Origin: Agromyces archimandritae
GTDB lineage: Bacteria > Actinomycetota > Actinomycetes > Actinomycetales > Microbacteriaceae
Assembly: GCF_018024495.1 (NCBI RefSeq)
Contig: NZ_CP071696.1
Span: 186,001-250,000 of the forward strand
DNA: 64,000 nt
Reading direction: 5' to 3'
The translations under genes and the position numbers were made by a program. Shown piece by piece: positions 8,759 through 18,879 of this stretch. The notes under the pieces are model-generated. The model saw only the letters and a list, made by a program, of their open reading frames with translations, had not been told where the DNA came from and ran no database searches. Position 1 is the first letter of the stretch; each line of letters starts with the position of its first letter.

Positions 8759-9802
8759 TCAGCTGTCGCCGAGCAGCCGGGACAGATACCGGGCGACGGC
8801 CCGGACGGCGGCCATGTTGGTCGAGTAGTCCATGCGGGTCGGCCCGAGCACGCCGAGGCGTGCGAGCTCGCGACCCGGCGCGGCGAAACTGCTCGCGACG
8901 ACGGAGGTCTCGCCGAGCCCGAACGGCGCGTTCTCGCGGCCGATCGAGACGGTCACGCCGCCCTGCTCCTCGGCCATCTCGCCGAAGAGGCGCAGCACGA
9001 CCGCCTGCTCCTCGATGGCCTCGAGGATGTCGAGGATGCTGCCGCCGAAGTCCTGTTCGGTGCGCACGAGGTTCGCCGCACCGGCCACGACGAGCTTCTC
9101 GGCTCGCTGGCCGCGGGCCTGGACGGCGAGGGAGGCCCGCACGCGTGCGATGAGCCCGGCGTGCTCGGGGAGGCCGAGGTCGTCGTCGGCGCCGAGGGCG
9201 CGTTCAGCGTCGCGGACCTCGAGGCCGCCGAGCAGGCGGTTCAGGCGTTCGCGGATGCGGCCGAGCGCCTCGGCATCCACCGTCGCGTCATCCGTCGCCT
9301 CCGGCTCGGCGAGGTCGACGATGCGCTGGTCGACATGCCCGGCATCGGTGATCAGCATGACGAGCAGCCGGCCGCCGCCGAGGTCGATGAGCTCGACGTG
9401 GCGCACATGCGAGACGCCGAAGAGCGGCACCTGCACGACCGCGAGCTGACGGGTCAGCTGCGACATGAGCCGCACGGTGCGGGCGAGGAGCTCGTCGAGG
9501 TCGGCAGAGCCGCCGAGGAAGGCCTCGATCGCGTGCCGCTGCACCGGGCTCAGCGGGCGGACGTCGGCGAGCCGGTCGACGAAGAGGCGGTAGCCCTTGT
9601 CGGTGGGGATGCGGCCGGAGGAGGTGTGCGGCGCCTCGATGAGCGCCTCTTCTTCGAGCAGCGCCATGTCGTTGCGGATCGTCGCCGCCGAGACCCCGAA
9701 GGAGTGGCGGTCGACGATCGTCTTCGAGCCGACCGGTTCGCGGGAGGCGACGTAGTCCTGCACGATCGCGCGAAGCACGGCGAGCCGACGTTCCGAGACC
9801 AT
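8759..9802 (-). CDS. hrcA: Heat-inducible transcription repressor HrcA
   Basis: 347 residues, normal for the family. An N-terminal winged helix (ERRLAVLRAIVQDYVASREPV, then SFGVSAATIRNDMALLE) reads the CIRCE operator, and the rest is the GAF-like HrcA domain with YSTNMAAVRAVARYL near the end. ATG 9802 fits the usual MVSERRL beginning; a GTG at 9826 lies inside the CIRCE element. HrcA represses class I heat-shock genes, with GroEL assisting its folding. It leads the dnaJ-rsmE-HIT-phoH-ybeY-CorC-like-era operon and should repress itself. Confidence 0.97.
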   Translation of the reverse strand: MVSERRLAVLRAIVQDYVASREPVGSKTIVDRHSFGVSAATIRNDMALLEEEALIEAPHTSSGRIPTDKGYRLFVDRLADVRPLSPVQRHAIEAFLGGSADLDELLARTVRLMSQLTRQLAVVQVPLFGVSHVRHVELIDLGGGRLLVMLITDAGHVDQRIVDLAEPEATDDATVDAEALGRIRERLNRLLGGLEVRDAERALGADDDLGLPEHAGLIARVRASLAVQARGQRAEKLVVAGAANLVRTEQDFGGSILDILEAIEEQAVVLRLFGEMAEEQGGVTVSIGRENAPFGLGETSVVASSFAAPGRELARLGVLGPTRMDYSTNMAAVRAVARYLSRLLGDS

Positions 9803-9819
9803 CGCCCAGGCTCCCTCCG

Positions 9820-9846
9820 TTAGCACTCCGCACGACTGAGTGCCAA
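9820..9846 (-). promoter_or_regulatory. CIRCE operator upstream of hrcA
   Basis: The plus-strand sequence is TTAGCACTC, nine spacer bases, then GAGTGCCAA. This matches the CIRCE consensus (TTAGCACTC-N9-GAGTGCTAA) with a single mismatch in the second arm. It lies just upstream of the hrcA ATG and would bind HrcA dimers, making the whole downstream stress/rRNA operon heat inducible. Confidence 0.95.
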
Positions 9847-9936
9847 TCCTATCGCGTCCGGCGGGCCGCGCGGGCTACGCTCGACACTCGCGCCGCGTCG
9901 TGCGCCATCCTTCGCGTTTTCGAAAGGTACTCCTCC

Positions 9937-10320
9937 ATGTCCGATCACGGCCAACCGGCATCCGGCGCCCCGCTCACGCGCGAGCAGGATGTGCAGTGGG
10001 GCTCGCTCGCGCACCTCGGCGGCATCCTCAGCTTCCTGCCGAGCCTCATCATCTGGCTCGTCTTCAAGGATCGCGGCCCCTTCACCGACCGGGAGGCGAA
10101 AGAGGCCCTGAACTTCCAGATCACCCTCCTCATCGCCATGATCGTGCTGAACATCGCCGTCGGCATCCTCACCGTCGTGAGCTTCGGGATCCTCGGCTTC
10201 CTCGGCTTCCTGACGTGGATCCCGTGGGCGATCGGCGTCGTCTTCTCGATCCTCGCGTTCATGCGCACCCGCGACGGCGCTCCCTACCGCTACCCGTTCG
10301 CGTTCCGCTTCATCCGCTGA
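9937..10320 (+). CDS. DUF4870 domain membrane protein
   Basis: 127 residues. A short hydrophilic N-terminus leads to the family's characteristic QWGSLAHLGGILSFLPSLII and then FTDREAKEALNFQITLLIA, with three hydrophobic segments (about 27-43, 65-88 and 92-110) and a C-terminal YRYPFAFRFIR. The function of DUF4870 proteins is unknown; they are small integral membrane proteins. GAAAGG lies 9 nt before the ATG. A paralogue follows 93 bp downstream. It diverges from hrcA, whose promoter/CIRCE lies in the shared 134-bp gap. Confidence 0.9.
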   Translation: MSDHGQPASGAPLTREQDVQWGSLAHLGGILSFLPSLIIWLVFKDRGPFTDREAKEALNFQITLLIAMIVLNIAVGILTVVSFGILGFLGFLTWIPWAIGVVFSILAFMRTRDGAPYRYPFAFRFIR

Positions 10321-10413
10321 CGCGCACACCACCCCTCGCGGCGGGGCGGGGTGCTGTGCCAGCATGAACGGAGGAGCACTCGCCGCACCGGCGAGCCGAT
10401 AGGAGAGATCGAC

Positions 10414-10818
10414 ATGTCGAACACACCGCCTCCTCCCCCGCCGCCGTCGGCACCGCCGCCTCCGCCGCAGAACCCCTATCAGCAGAGCCAGCCGCTCAGC
10501 CCGGCCGACGAGAAGCTGTGGGCGACGCTCATCCACATCGGCGGCATCCTCTTCGGATTCCTGCCGGCGCTCATCGGCTACCTCGTGCTGAAGGATCGGG
10601 GGCCGTTCATCCGCGGCCACTCCGCGACGGCCCTGAACTTCCAGATCACGCTGCTCATCGCATACGTGGTCGGGTGGATCACCACGTTCATCGTCATCGG
10701 GTTCATCATCCTGGCCGCGGCCTGGGTGTGCTCGATCGTGTTCGGCATCATCGCCGCCGTCAAGGCCAACCAGGGCCAGCCATACGTCTACCCCATCGCG
10801 ATCCGGTTCGTGAGCTGA
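10414..10818 (+). CDS. DUF4870 domain membrane protein with proline-rich N-terminus
   Basis: 134 residues, starting at ATG 10414 after AGGAGA. Residues 3-25 are strikingly proline-rich (PPPPPPPSAPPPPPQNP), suggesting an exposed cytoplasmic tail or protein-binding segment. The remainder parallels the preceding gene: LWATLIHIGGILFGFLPALI, then ALNFQITLLIAYVVGWI, three membrane segments and a C-terminal YVYPIAIRFVS. The pair probably arose by tandem duplication. No enzymatic motif is visible and the function is unknown. Confidence 0.9.
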   Translation: MSNTPPPPPPPSAPPPPPQNPYQQSQPLSPADEKLWATLIHIGGILFGFLPALIGYLVLKDRGPFIRGHSATALNFQITLLIAYVVGWITTFIVIGFIILAAAWVCSIVFGIIAAVKANQGQPYVYPIAIRFVS

Positions 10819-10837
10819 GCGAACGGCCGATCGGGTC

Positions 10838-10870
10838 GAAGCCCGCCGCCCAGCAGGGCCGGCGGGCTTC
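10838..10870. terminator. Stem-loop between convergent genes
   Basis: GAAGCCCGCCG (10838-10848) pairs perfectly with CGGCGGGCTTC (10860-10870) around an 11-nt loop. It lies between the stops of the DUF4870 gene (plus) and hemW (minus) and could end transcription from both sides. No clear T-run follows on the plus strand. Confidence 0.65.
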
Positions 10871-10888
10871 GTCGTGCAAGGCGGCCGT

Positions 10889-12115
10889 TCAGTCGCCGAG
10901 CAGGCGCCGTACGACCGCGTCGGCGAGCAGCCGGCCGCGGAGCGTCAGGGTGAGCCGCCCGCCGAGGGCGGGGCGGGCGTCGACGAGCCCGTCGGCGATG
11001 AGGCCGGCCACCGCATGCCGGCCCGCCTCGGCGAGCGAGGCGATCTCCAGCCCCTCGCGGATCCGGCTCTGCAGCAGCACCCGCTCCGTCTCGCGGGTCG
11101 CCACGTCGAGCGTCTCGCGCCCCACGGCCGGCGACACGCCTGCGGCGAGCCGTTCGGCGTAGGCGGCGGGATGCTTCGCGTTCCACCACCGAACGCCGCC
11201 GACGTGGCTGTGGGCGCCCGGGCCGACGCCCCACCAGTCGTCGCCGCGCCAGTAGCCGAGGTTGTGCCGCGAGCGGTGCTCTCGCCCGCGCGCCCAGTTG
11301 CTGACCTCGTACCAGTCGTAGCCGGCACCGTCGAGACGTTCGTCGGCGAGCTCGTACATGTCGGCCTCGAGGTCGTCATCGGGGGTGGCGACCTCGCCGC
11401 GGCGGATCTGCCGGGCGAGCTTCGTGCCGTCTTCGACGATCAGGGCGTAGGCGCTCAGGTGATCGGGTTCGGCCGCGAGTGCCGCGTCGAGGCTCGCCCG
11501 CCAGTCCTCCAGCGTCTCGCCGGGGGTGCCGTAGATGAGGTCGAGGCTGACGTCGAGGCCGGCATCCCGCGCCCAGCGGACGACCTCGGGCACGCGCTCG
11601 GGGTCGTGCGTGCGGTCGAGGGTGGCCAGCACCCTCGGCACCGCCGACTGCATCCCGAACGAGACACGGGTGAAGCCGCCCTCGCGCAGACGCACGAGGT
11701 CGTCCGGGCCGACGGAGTCGGGGTTCGCCTCGGTCGTGACCTCGGCGCCGTCGGCGAGGCCGAACTCGTCCCGCACCGCCCCGAGCATCCGCACGAGGTC
11801 GCCGGCCGGCAGCAGGGTCGGCGTACCGCCGCCGAAGAACACCGTCGACGCGGCCCGGGCGGGCAGACCCGAACGCTCCAGCACGCCCGCCGACATCCGC
11901 ACCTCGGAGATCGCGTGGTCGGCGTAATCGGCCTGCCGCGCCCCGCGCAGTTCGCTCGCCGTGTACGTGTTGAAGTCGCAGTATCCGCAGCGCACGATGC
12001 AGAACGGCACGTGCAGGTACACGCCGAAGGCGCGATCGGCGGCACCCTCGGCCGCCTGGCCGGGCAGCAGGCCGTCCGCGGGCGCCGGGTCGCCGAGCGG
12101 CAGGGGCCCGGCCAT
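10889..12115 (-). CDS. hemW: Radical SAM heme chaperone HemW (HemN-like)
   Basis: 408 residues. The radical SAM iron-sulfur motif is CxxxCxxC as C39, C43 and C46 in PFCIVRCGYCDF. The residue two places after the last cysteine is Phe rather than Cys, which marks HemW, a heme chaperone/insertion factor, as distinct from true coproporphyrinogen dehydrogenase HemN. Other family motifs include FFGGGTPTLL, EANPDS and SFGMQS, with a HemN C-terminal domain at the end. Many databases still label such proteins as coproporphyrinogen III oxidase. It lies 2 nt after the DUF1990 gene in a lepA-led operon. Confidence 0.93.
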   Translation of the reverse strand: MAGPLPLGDPAPADGLLPGQAAEGAADRAFGVYLHVPFCIVRCGYCDFNTYTASELRGARQADYADHAISEVRMSAGVLERSGLPARAASTVFFGGGTPTLLPAGDLVRMLGAVRDEFGLADGAEVTTEANPDSVGPDDLVRLREGGFTRVSFGMQSAVPRVLATLDRTHDPERVPEVVRWARDAGLDVSLDLIYGTPGETLEDWRASLDAALAAEPDHLSAYALIVEDGTKLARQIRRGEVATPDDDLEADMYELADERLDGAGYDWYEVSNWARGREHRSRHNLGYWRGDDWWGVGPGAHSHVGGVRWWNAKHPAAYAERLAAGVSPAVGRETLDVATRETERVLLQSRIREGLEIASLAEAGRHAVAGLIADGLVDARPALGGRLTLTLRGRLLADAVVRRLLGD

Positions 12116-12117
12116 GC

Positions 12118-12762
12118 CTAGAGCCCGCCGGCCGGATGCAGGGCGCGCAGCTGGCGTTTCGTGAGCTCCTCGCGGCGGCGGCGGAGCACCGGGCCGAGTC
12201 CGCCGCGGCCCCCGGCCCGACGGTAGATCGACCGGATCGTGAGCCACACCGTGTCGTCTTCGCGATGCTCGAGCACGAAGGACTCCTCGCCGCGCTCGGG
12301 GCCGGCCATCGTGCCGTAGGCGTAGCCGACGCGGTCGGGCTCGTCGACGACGTAGACGACGAGCACCGGCACCTGGTGACGACGGTGCAGGCCCTGGCGC
12401 GGATGCCGCAGCTTCGCCGTCATGCCGGGGGCGATGAACGGAACACCCCGGGCGTCGTAGCGCGGCCCGGAGCGGTCGGGCCGTTCCATGGACGGCGTGC
12501 CGTCGGCCGCGTAGGCGACGCCGACGTACTCGGTGCCGCTGCCCTCGGAGATGTCGGTGATGAGCAGGCCCGCGCCCTCCTGCACCCCCCACGTCATGAG
12601 CGCTTCGGAGGTGCGCTCGAACCGCTCCCGGCCGCTGCCGATGCGCACGGACTGCTCGTTGGGGCGGAAGCCGGCCGGCGGGTAGCGCAGCAGATCGGGG
12701 TCGAGGGTCGCCCCGATGGCCCCGTAGTTCACGGACTGATCGGTGAAGGTGCTGCGTCGCAC
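12118..12762 (-). CDS. DUF1990 domain protein
   Basis: 214 residues, beginning at GTG 12762, which has AGGAGG 6 nt upstream. Recognisable DUF1990 stretches are VNYGAIGATLDPDLLRYPPA near the N-terminus, GVAYAADG, and a C-terminal half rich in charged beta-type segments (VGYAYGTMAGPERGEESF). The family also occurs in plants and has no firmly known activity. It sits between lepA and hemW with 14-nt and 2-nt gaps, so it is co-transcribed with them; its role there is unknown. Confidence 0.85.
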   Translation of the reverse strand: MRRSTFTDQSVNYGAIGATLDPDLLRYPPAGFRPNEQSVRIGSGRERFERTSEALMTWGVQEGAGLLITDISEGSGTEYVGVAYAADGTPSMERPDRSGPRYDARGVPFIAPGMTAKLRHPRQGLHRRHQVPVLVVYVVDEPDRVGYAYGTMAGPERGEESFVLEHREDDTVWLTIRSIYRRAGGRGGLGPVLRRRREELTKRQLRALHPAGGL

Positions 12763-12776
12763 GTGCCGCCTCCTGT

Positions 12777-14633
<1,857 letters not shown>

Positions 14634-14710
14634 CCCGTCGATTCTCCCATGAAGCGCGGCGGCGTCCACTCCCGTCCATCCTTCGGATGCCCCGCGCCGG
14701 ACCGCCGGGC

Positions 14711-14723
14711 TACGCTCGGGATC
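14711..14723 (+). promoter_or_regulatory. Probable -10 element for a leaderless sensor-kinase mRNA
   Basis: TACGCT (14711-14716) is followed by seven bases and then the ATG of the kinase gene, with no ribosome-binding sequence between. That spacing puts the transcript start at or next to the start codon, as in leaderless actinobacterial mRNAs. Confidence 0.45.
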
Positions 14724-15956
14724 ATGGCCGCCTTCGACGCCGCGCCGGCCCCGGCGAGCGGGCACACCGGCCGCTCAGCCCTGCATCCCGTGTTCGTGTC
14801 GATGCGGGCGGGTCTGCACCTGCTGCTCGTCGGCCTCGCGGTCTTCGTCGTCGTGCGCGCCGTGCTCGGCCGCGGGCCGGAGATGTGGGCGATTGTGGGG
14901 TTCTCTGCGGCGTTCCTCGCCTGGTACCTCGTGGGAGTGCAGGTCGCCAGGCGGGCCAGGCCGGCGTGGGTTCGGGCGGGGTGGATGCTCGTGCTCCTCG
15001 CCCTGTGGGCCGCGCTCGGCCTCCTCACGCCCGATGCGGCGTTCCTGGCCTTCCCCCTCTTCTTCCTCGAACTGCACGTGCTGCCGGTGCGGGCGGGCGT
15101 GCCGCTCGTGCTGCTGACGTTCCTGCTGTCGATCTGGAGCTCCGGCCACCACCTCGGCTACGAACCCGGCAGCGTCCTCGGCCCCCTCATCAGCGCGGGC
15201 GTCGCGATCGTCATCGGCCTCGGGTATCGGGCGATGTCGCGCGAGGCCGCCGAACGCCAGGCCCTCATCCTCGACCTCGTCGCCACCCGCGAGGAGCTGC
15301 AGGCGGCGTCGCGGGAGGCCGGCAGCCTCGCCGAACGGGAGCGCCTGGCCCGCGAGATCCACGACACCGTCGCGCAGGGCCTGTCGAGCATCCAGATGCT
15401 GCTGCACGCCGCCGAACGCGACGTCGCCGACGCATCCACCCGCCAGCGTCTCGCACTCGCCCGCGAGCAAGCGGCCGTGAACCTCGCCGAGACGCGCCGT
15501 TTCATCGCCGAGCTCACCCCGCCCTCGCTCGACGAGCACACGCTGCCGAATGCGCTCGCGCGGCTCGTGCGGGTCACGAACGAGCAGTCGGAGCAGTCGG
15601 GCGGCGGGGCGCTCGTCGTCTTCCGCACCGACGGCGAACCGGTCGCGCTGCCGATGACGATCGAGGCGACGCTGCTGCGGATCGCACAGGGATCGCTGGC
15701 GAACGTCGTGCAGCATGCCGAGGCGGGCCGGGCCGTCGTCACCCTCGGGTACGAGGACGATGCGGTGGCGCTCGACGTGCGCGACGACGGGGCCGGCTTC
15801 GACGGTTCGCGGGCGGATGCCGGTGCGGGCCCGTCGTTCGGGCTCCGCGCCATCCGGCAGCGCGCCGAAGCCCTCGGCGGCCGCTTCGCCCTCGAGACGG
15901 CACCCGGCGAGGGCACCGCCGTCTCGGTCCGTATCCCGCTCGGGGGGCGGCCGTGA
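14724..15956 (+). CDS. Sensor histidine kinase, HisKA_3 type
   Basis: 410 residues. About five or six hydrophobic segments span residues 27-170 (for example [19 protein letters not shown]), followed by a short coiled linker. The H-box is [20 protein letters not shown] with the phospho-acceptor His213, and a HATPase_c domain follows ([15 protein letters not shown], then [20 protein letters not shown]). A GTGA overlap couples it to the response regulator. The DTVAQGL H-box variant is typical of NarL-type kinases. The signal and targets are unknown; the following hydrolase gene may be a target. Confidence 0.92.
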   Translation: MAAFDAAPAPASGHTGRSALHPVFVSMRAGLHLLLVGLAVFVVVRAVLGRGPEMWAIVGFSAAFLAWYLVGVQVARRARPAWVRAGWMLVLLALWAALGLLTPDAAFLAFPLFFLELHVLPVRAGVPLVLLTFLLSIWSSGHHLGYEPGSVLGPLISAGVAIVIGLGYRAMSREAAERQALILDLVATREELQAASREAGSLAERERLAREIHDTVAQGLSSIQMLLHAAERDVADASTRQRLALAREQAAVNLAETRRFIAELTPPSLDEHTLPNALARLVRVTNEQSEQSGGGALVVFRTDGEPVALPMTIEATLLRIAQGSLANVVQHAEAGRAVVTLGYEDDAVALDVRDDGAGFDGSRADAGAGPSFGLRAIRQRAEALGGRFALETAPGEGTAVSVRIPLGGRP

Positions 15957-16570
15957 TCCGCATCCTGCTCGCCGACGACCACCCGGTGGTGCGCGCCGGT
16001 ATCCGCGCCATGCTCGAAACCGAGACCGACGTCCAGGTCGTCGGCGAGGCGGCGACCGCCGAAGACGCCGTCGCGCGTGCCGCAGCCGGCGGCATCGACC
16101 TCGTGCTCATGGATCTGCAGTTCCCGGGCGCGATGCAGGGCGCCGAGGCGACCCGCCGCATCCGCCGCGACGGGTCGGCACGCGTGCTCGTGCTCACGAA
16201 CTACGACACCGACGCCGACATCCTCGGCGCCATCGAGGCCGGCGCGAGCGGCTACCTGCTGAAGGACGCCCCGCCCGGCGAACTCGCCGCGGCCGTGCGC
16301 GCCGCCGCGGCCGGCGAGTCGGCCCTCGCCCCCGGCATCGCCTCGCGCCTCGGCGCCTCGGCCGCCGAACCGCGGCTCACGGCACGGGAAGCGGAGGTGC
16401 TCGCCCTCGTCGCCGAGGGCCGCAGCAACCGTGACATCGGCCGTGTCCTCTTCCTCAGCGAGGCGACCGTGAAGTCGCATCTCGTGCACACCTTCACGAA
16501 GCTCGGCGTCGGCTCGCGCACCGCCGCCGTCGCGCGCGGCCGCGAACTCGGCGCGATCCGGGGAGGCTGA
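15953..16570 (+). CDS. NarL/FixJ-family response regulator
   Basis: 205 residues starting at a GTG that overlaps the kinase stop by 4 nt. The receiver domain has the acidic pair near residue 8, phospho-acceptor D54 in LMDLQFPG, and the lysine in YLLKDAPPGE. The LuxR-type helix-turn-helix covers about 140-200 (LTAREAEVLALVAEGRSNRD, then FLSEATVKSHL). It forms a second, independent two-component system in this window; its sequence differs clearly from the regulator at 729-1394. Confidence 0.93.
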   Translation: MIRILLADDHPVVRAGIRAMLETETDVQVVGEAATAEDAVARAAAGGIDLVLMDLQFPGAMQGAEATRRIRRDGSARVLVLTNYDTDADILGAIEAGASGYLLKDAPPGELAAAVRAAAAGESALAPGIASRLGASAAEPRLTAREAEVLALVAEGRSNRDIGRVLFLSEATVKSHLVHTFTKLGVGSRTAAVARGRELGAIRGG

Positions 16571-16573
16571 GGC

Positions 16574-17311
16574 GTGATCCGCACCCGCGTCGTGTTCGTC
16601 CACGGCATCCGCACCTCCGCGACGATGTGGCGCGGCCAGCTCGCCGCCCTCGACCGGCACGGCGTCGACGCACGCGCCGTTGACCTGCCCGGCCACGGCG
16701 CACGCCTCGGCGAGGAGTTCACGATCGATGCCGCGATGGATGCCGTGGGCGCCGCCGTCTCGGCCGCGCACGGCGACGACCGCGCACCCGTGCTGCTCGT
16801 CGGGCTCTCGCTCGGCGGCTACCTCGCGATGGAGTACGCAGGGCGCGAACCGGCATCGATCGACGGCCTCGTCGCCGCCGCCTGCGGAACCCTGCCCCGC
16901 GGCGGCGGCCTCGCCGCCTACCGGGCCGCCGCCGGCCTCGTGCACCGGCTGCCCGACCACGGCCTCGCCCTGAACCGCCGCATGGCCGGACTCTTCCTGC
17001 CGCCCGCGGCCGCCGTCGACATCGAAGCCGGCGGCGTCGCCCTCGAGGTCATGTCACCAGCCCTCACCGCCGTCGGCGGCCTCGACCCGCTCGCCTCCCT
17101 CGCCCGCTACCCCGGACCGGTGTGGTTCGTGAACGGCGCCCTCGACCACTTCCGCGCCGACGAACGCACCCTGCTCCGCGCCGCCGCCGACGCCCGCCTC
17201 GTCATCGTGCCCGGCGCCACCCACCTCGTCAGCCTCACCCACCCCGAGGCGTTCACCGACACCGTCCTCGGCGCCGTCGCCGAGGTCGAGCGGCGCGCGG
17301 CGCTGCGATAG
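16574..17311 (+). CDS. Alpha/beta hydrolase
   Basis: 245 residues. An oxyanion-hole strand [14 protein letters not shown] is followed by the nucleophile elbow GLSLGG with Ser79. A catalytic acid is likely in [10 protein letters not shown] and the histidine in [10 protein letters not shown], the usual triad order. The substrate cannot be read from the sequence. It starts at GTG 16574, 3 nt after the response-regulator stop, so it is in the same transcript as the two-component system and may be linked to what that system senses. Confidence 0.85.
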   Translation: MIRTRVVFVHGIRTSATMWRGQLAALDRHGVDARAVDLPGHGARLGEEFTIDAAMDAVGAAVSAAHGDDRAPVLLVGLSLGGYLAMEYAGREPASIDGLVAAACGTLPRGGGLAAYRAAAGLVHRLPDHGLALNRRMAGLFLPPAAAVDIEAGGVALEVMSPALTAVGGLDPLASLARYPGPVWFVNGALDHFRADERTLLRAAADARLVIVPGATHLVSLTHPEAFTDTVLGAVAEVERRAALR

Positions 17312-17340
17312 CCGCGCTGGCGAGGCGGGCCGGGGCCTGG

Positions 17341-17453
17341 TATCGTTGCCTGTTGGCTTGCGTGTGGGTCCCACCCCGCACGAAACGCCGGCCCGGCGCC
17401 CCTCTACCGTCGGCCGGCAGACCGGTACCCGCACGAGAACGAAAGAACACCAC
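17341..17453 (+). promoter_or_regulatory. rpsT promoter -10 and structured 5' leader
   Basis: A -10-like TATCGT (17341-17346) opens a leader of roughly 100 nt before the rpsT GTG. The leader contains a stem of CGTGTGGG (17361-17368) with CCCGCACG (17375-17382), one G-T wobble, closing a 6-nt loop. A structured ribosomal-protein leader could serve feedback control by S20, but that is speculation. Confidence 0.4.
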
Positions 17454-17714
17454 GTGGCAAACATCAAGTCGCAGATCAAGCGCATCCGCACCAACCAGAA
17501 GGCGCAGGAGCGCAACAAGGCCGTCAAGAGCGAGCTCAAGACGGTCGTCCGCTCGGCTCGCGAGGCCATCGCCTCGGGCGACAAGGAGAAGGCAACCGCC
17601 GCCGTGCGCGTCGCCTCCCGCAAGCTCGACAAGGCCGTGAGCAAGGGCGTCATCCACCAGAACCAGGCCGCGAACCGCAAGTCGGCGATCGCGAAGCAGG
17701 CCGCCGCGCTCTGA
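17454..17714 (+). CDS. rpsT: 30S ribosomal protein S20
   Basis: 86 residues, highly basic and almost entirely helical. The family signature runs from [17 protein letters not shown] through KSELKTVVR to the C-terminal [15 protein letters not shown]. It binds 16S rRNA in the body of the small subunit. The start is GTG 17454, as the family's MANIK beginning requires. It stands alone, followed by a strong terminator, and converges with holA. Confidence 0.98.
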   Translation: MANIKSQIKRIRTNQKAQERNKAVKSELKTVVRSAREAIASGDKEKATAAVRVASRKLDKAVSKGVIHQNQAANRKSAIAKQAAAL

Positions 17715-17730
17715 CGCGCAGCACCGTCGA

Positions 17731-17759
17731 ACGGCCCCGTCCTCGGACGGGGCCGTTTC
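17731..17759 (+). terminator. Rho-independent terminator of rpsT
   Basis: ACGGCCCCGTCC (17731-17742) pairs perfectly with GGACGGGGCCGT (17745-17756), followed by TTT. It starts 16 nt after the rpsT stop. The plain hairpin may also stop transcription coming from holA on the other strand. Confidence 0.9.
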
Positions 17760-17820
17760 ACGTTCCCGGGGCGGATGAGCGGGGTGGATGCTTGGACGGC
17801 CGGCCCGGCGAAGACGCCGA

Positions 17821-18879
17821 TTAGGCGCGGGTCGTGCCCTTGGCGGCGATCACGCCGATGAGGCGCTCCACGGCGAACACGGGGTCGCGGCCGGCGCCCT
17901 TCACCTGCGCGTCCGCCTCCGCGAGGGCCTCGACGGCGGCGGCGAGGCCCCGATCTGTCCAGCCCGACAGGTCGCGCTTGGCGCGATCCACCTGCCACGG
18001 GGCGAGCCCGAGGCTCGAAGCGATCTGACCCGAGGGGCCCCGCGAGCCCGACACCTTCGCCATCGTGCGGATCTTCATCGCGAACGCCGCGACGATCGGC
18101 ACCGGCTCGGCACCCGTATCCAGCGCCTGGCGGAGCGCGATGAGCGCGTCGCCGCGTCGGCCGGCGATCGCCGCATCCGCCACCGTGAACGCCGTCGTCT
18201 CGACCCGGCCCGCGTAGTAGCGATCGACGATCGCCTCGGTGATCTCACCGCTCGTGTCGGCCACGAGCTGCCGGCACGCCGACGACAGTTCGGCCAGATC
18301 GTCGCCGAACGCCGAGACGAGTGCCCGCACGGCGCCCGGCGTCGCCCGCCGGTTCTCGCCGCGGAACTCGGCGCGCACGAAATCCTGCTTCTCGGCGTCC
18401 TTCTTCAGTTCGGCGCAAACGATCTCGATGCCGCCGCCGGCACCGCCGCGGATCGCATCCAGCAGCTTCTTGCCGCGCTGCCCGCCGCCATGCCGCAGCA
18501 CGAGCGTCGTCGAATCGTCGGGCGCCTCGAGGTAGGCGAGGGCGTCTTCGAGGAAGTCGTCGCTCGCTTTCTCCACCCGGGCCACCCGGATGAGACGCGG
18601 CTCGCCGAACAGGGATGGGCTCGCGAGGGTCAGCAGCTCGCCGCGACCGTAGCCGTCGGCCTCGAGGTCGCTGACCTCCAGGGACGCATCCTCGCTGCGG
18701 AGGAAGTCGCGCAGCCGCCCGATGGCCTGCTCGGCCAGGAACGATTCGGGGCCGCTCACGAGTACGACGGGGGCCGGGCGCACCTCGTTCCAGGTGAGCT
18801 GCGGGATCTTCGCGGCGCTCTTGGCCCCGGTCTTCGCCCCGCCGCGTGCACCACCCCTGCCGCTCGTCCGTCCCGCCAC
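17821..18879 (-). CDS. holA: DNA polymerase III subunit delta
   Basis: 352 residues. The clamp-loader delta subunit opens the beta clamp together with delta' and tau/gamma. An Ala/Lys/Gly-rich N-terminal extension of about 28 residues precedes the conserved VVLVSGPESFLAEQAIGRLR; later motifs include FAMKIRTMAKV and APWQVDRAKRD near the C-terminus. The start is GTG 18879, with AGGAGGGAGG just upstream. The neighbouring order comEA-comEC-holA-rpsT is classic for Gram-positive genomes. Its first 124 nt overlap the comEC reading frame. Confidence 0.95.
   Translation of the reverse strand: MAGRTSGRGGARGGAKTGAKSAAKIPQLTWNEVRPAPVVLVSGPESFLAEQAIGRLRDFLRSEDASLEVSDLEADGYGRGELLTLASPSLFGEPRLIRVARVEKASDDFLEDALAYLEAPDDSTTLVLRHGGGQRGKKLLDAIRGGAGGGIEIVCAELKKDAEKQDFVRAEFRGENRRATPGAVRALVSAFGDDLAELSSACRQLVADTSGEITEAIVDRYYAGRVETTAFTVADAAIAGRRGDALIALRQALDTGAEPVPIVAAFAMKIRTMAKVSGSRGPSGQIASSLGLAPWQVDRAKRDLSGWTDRGLAAAVEALAEADAQVKGAGRDPVFAVERLIGVIAAKGTTRA

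Noticed and set aside
10889..12115. Naming this gene hemN (oxygen-independent coproporphyrinogen oxidase)
   Set aside because: The fourth cysteine of the HemN CxxxCxxCxC motif is replaced by Phe (CDF), the mark of HemW.
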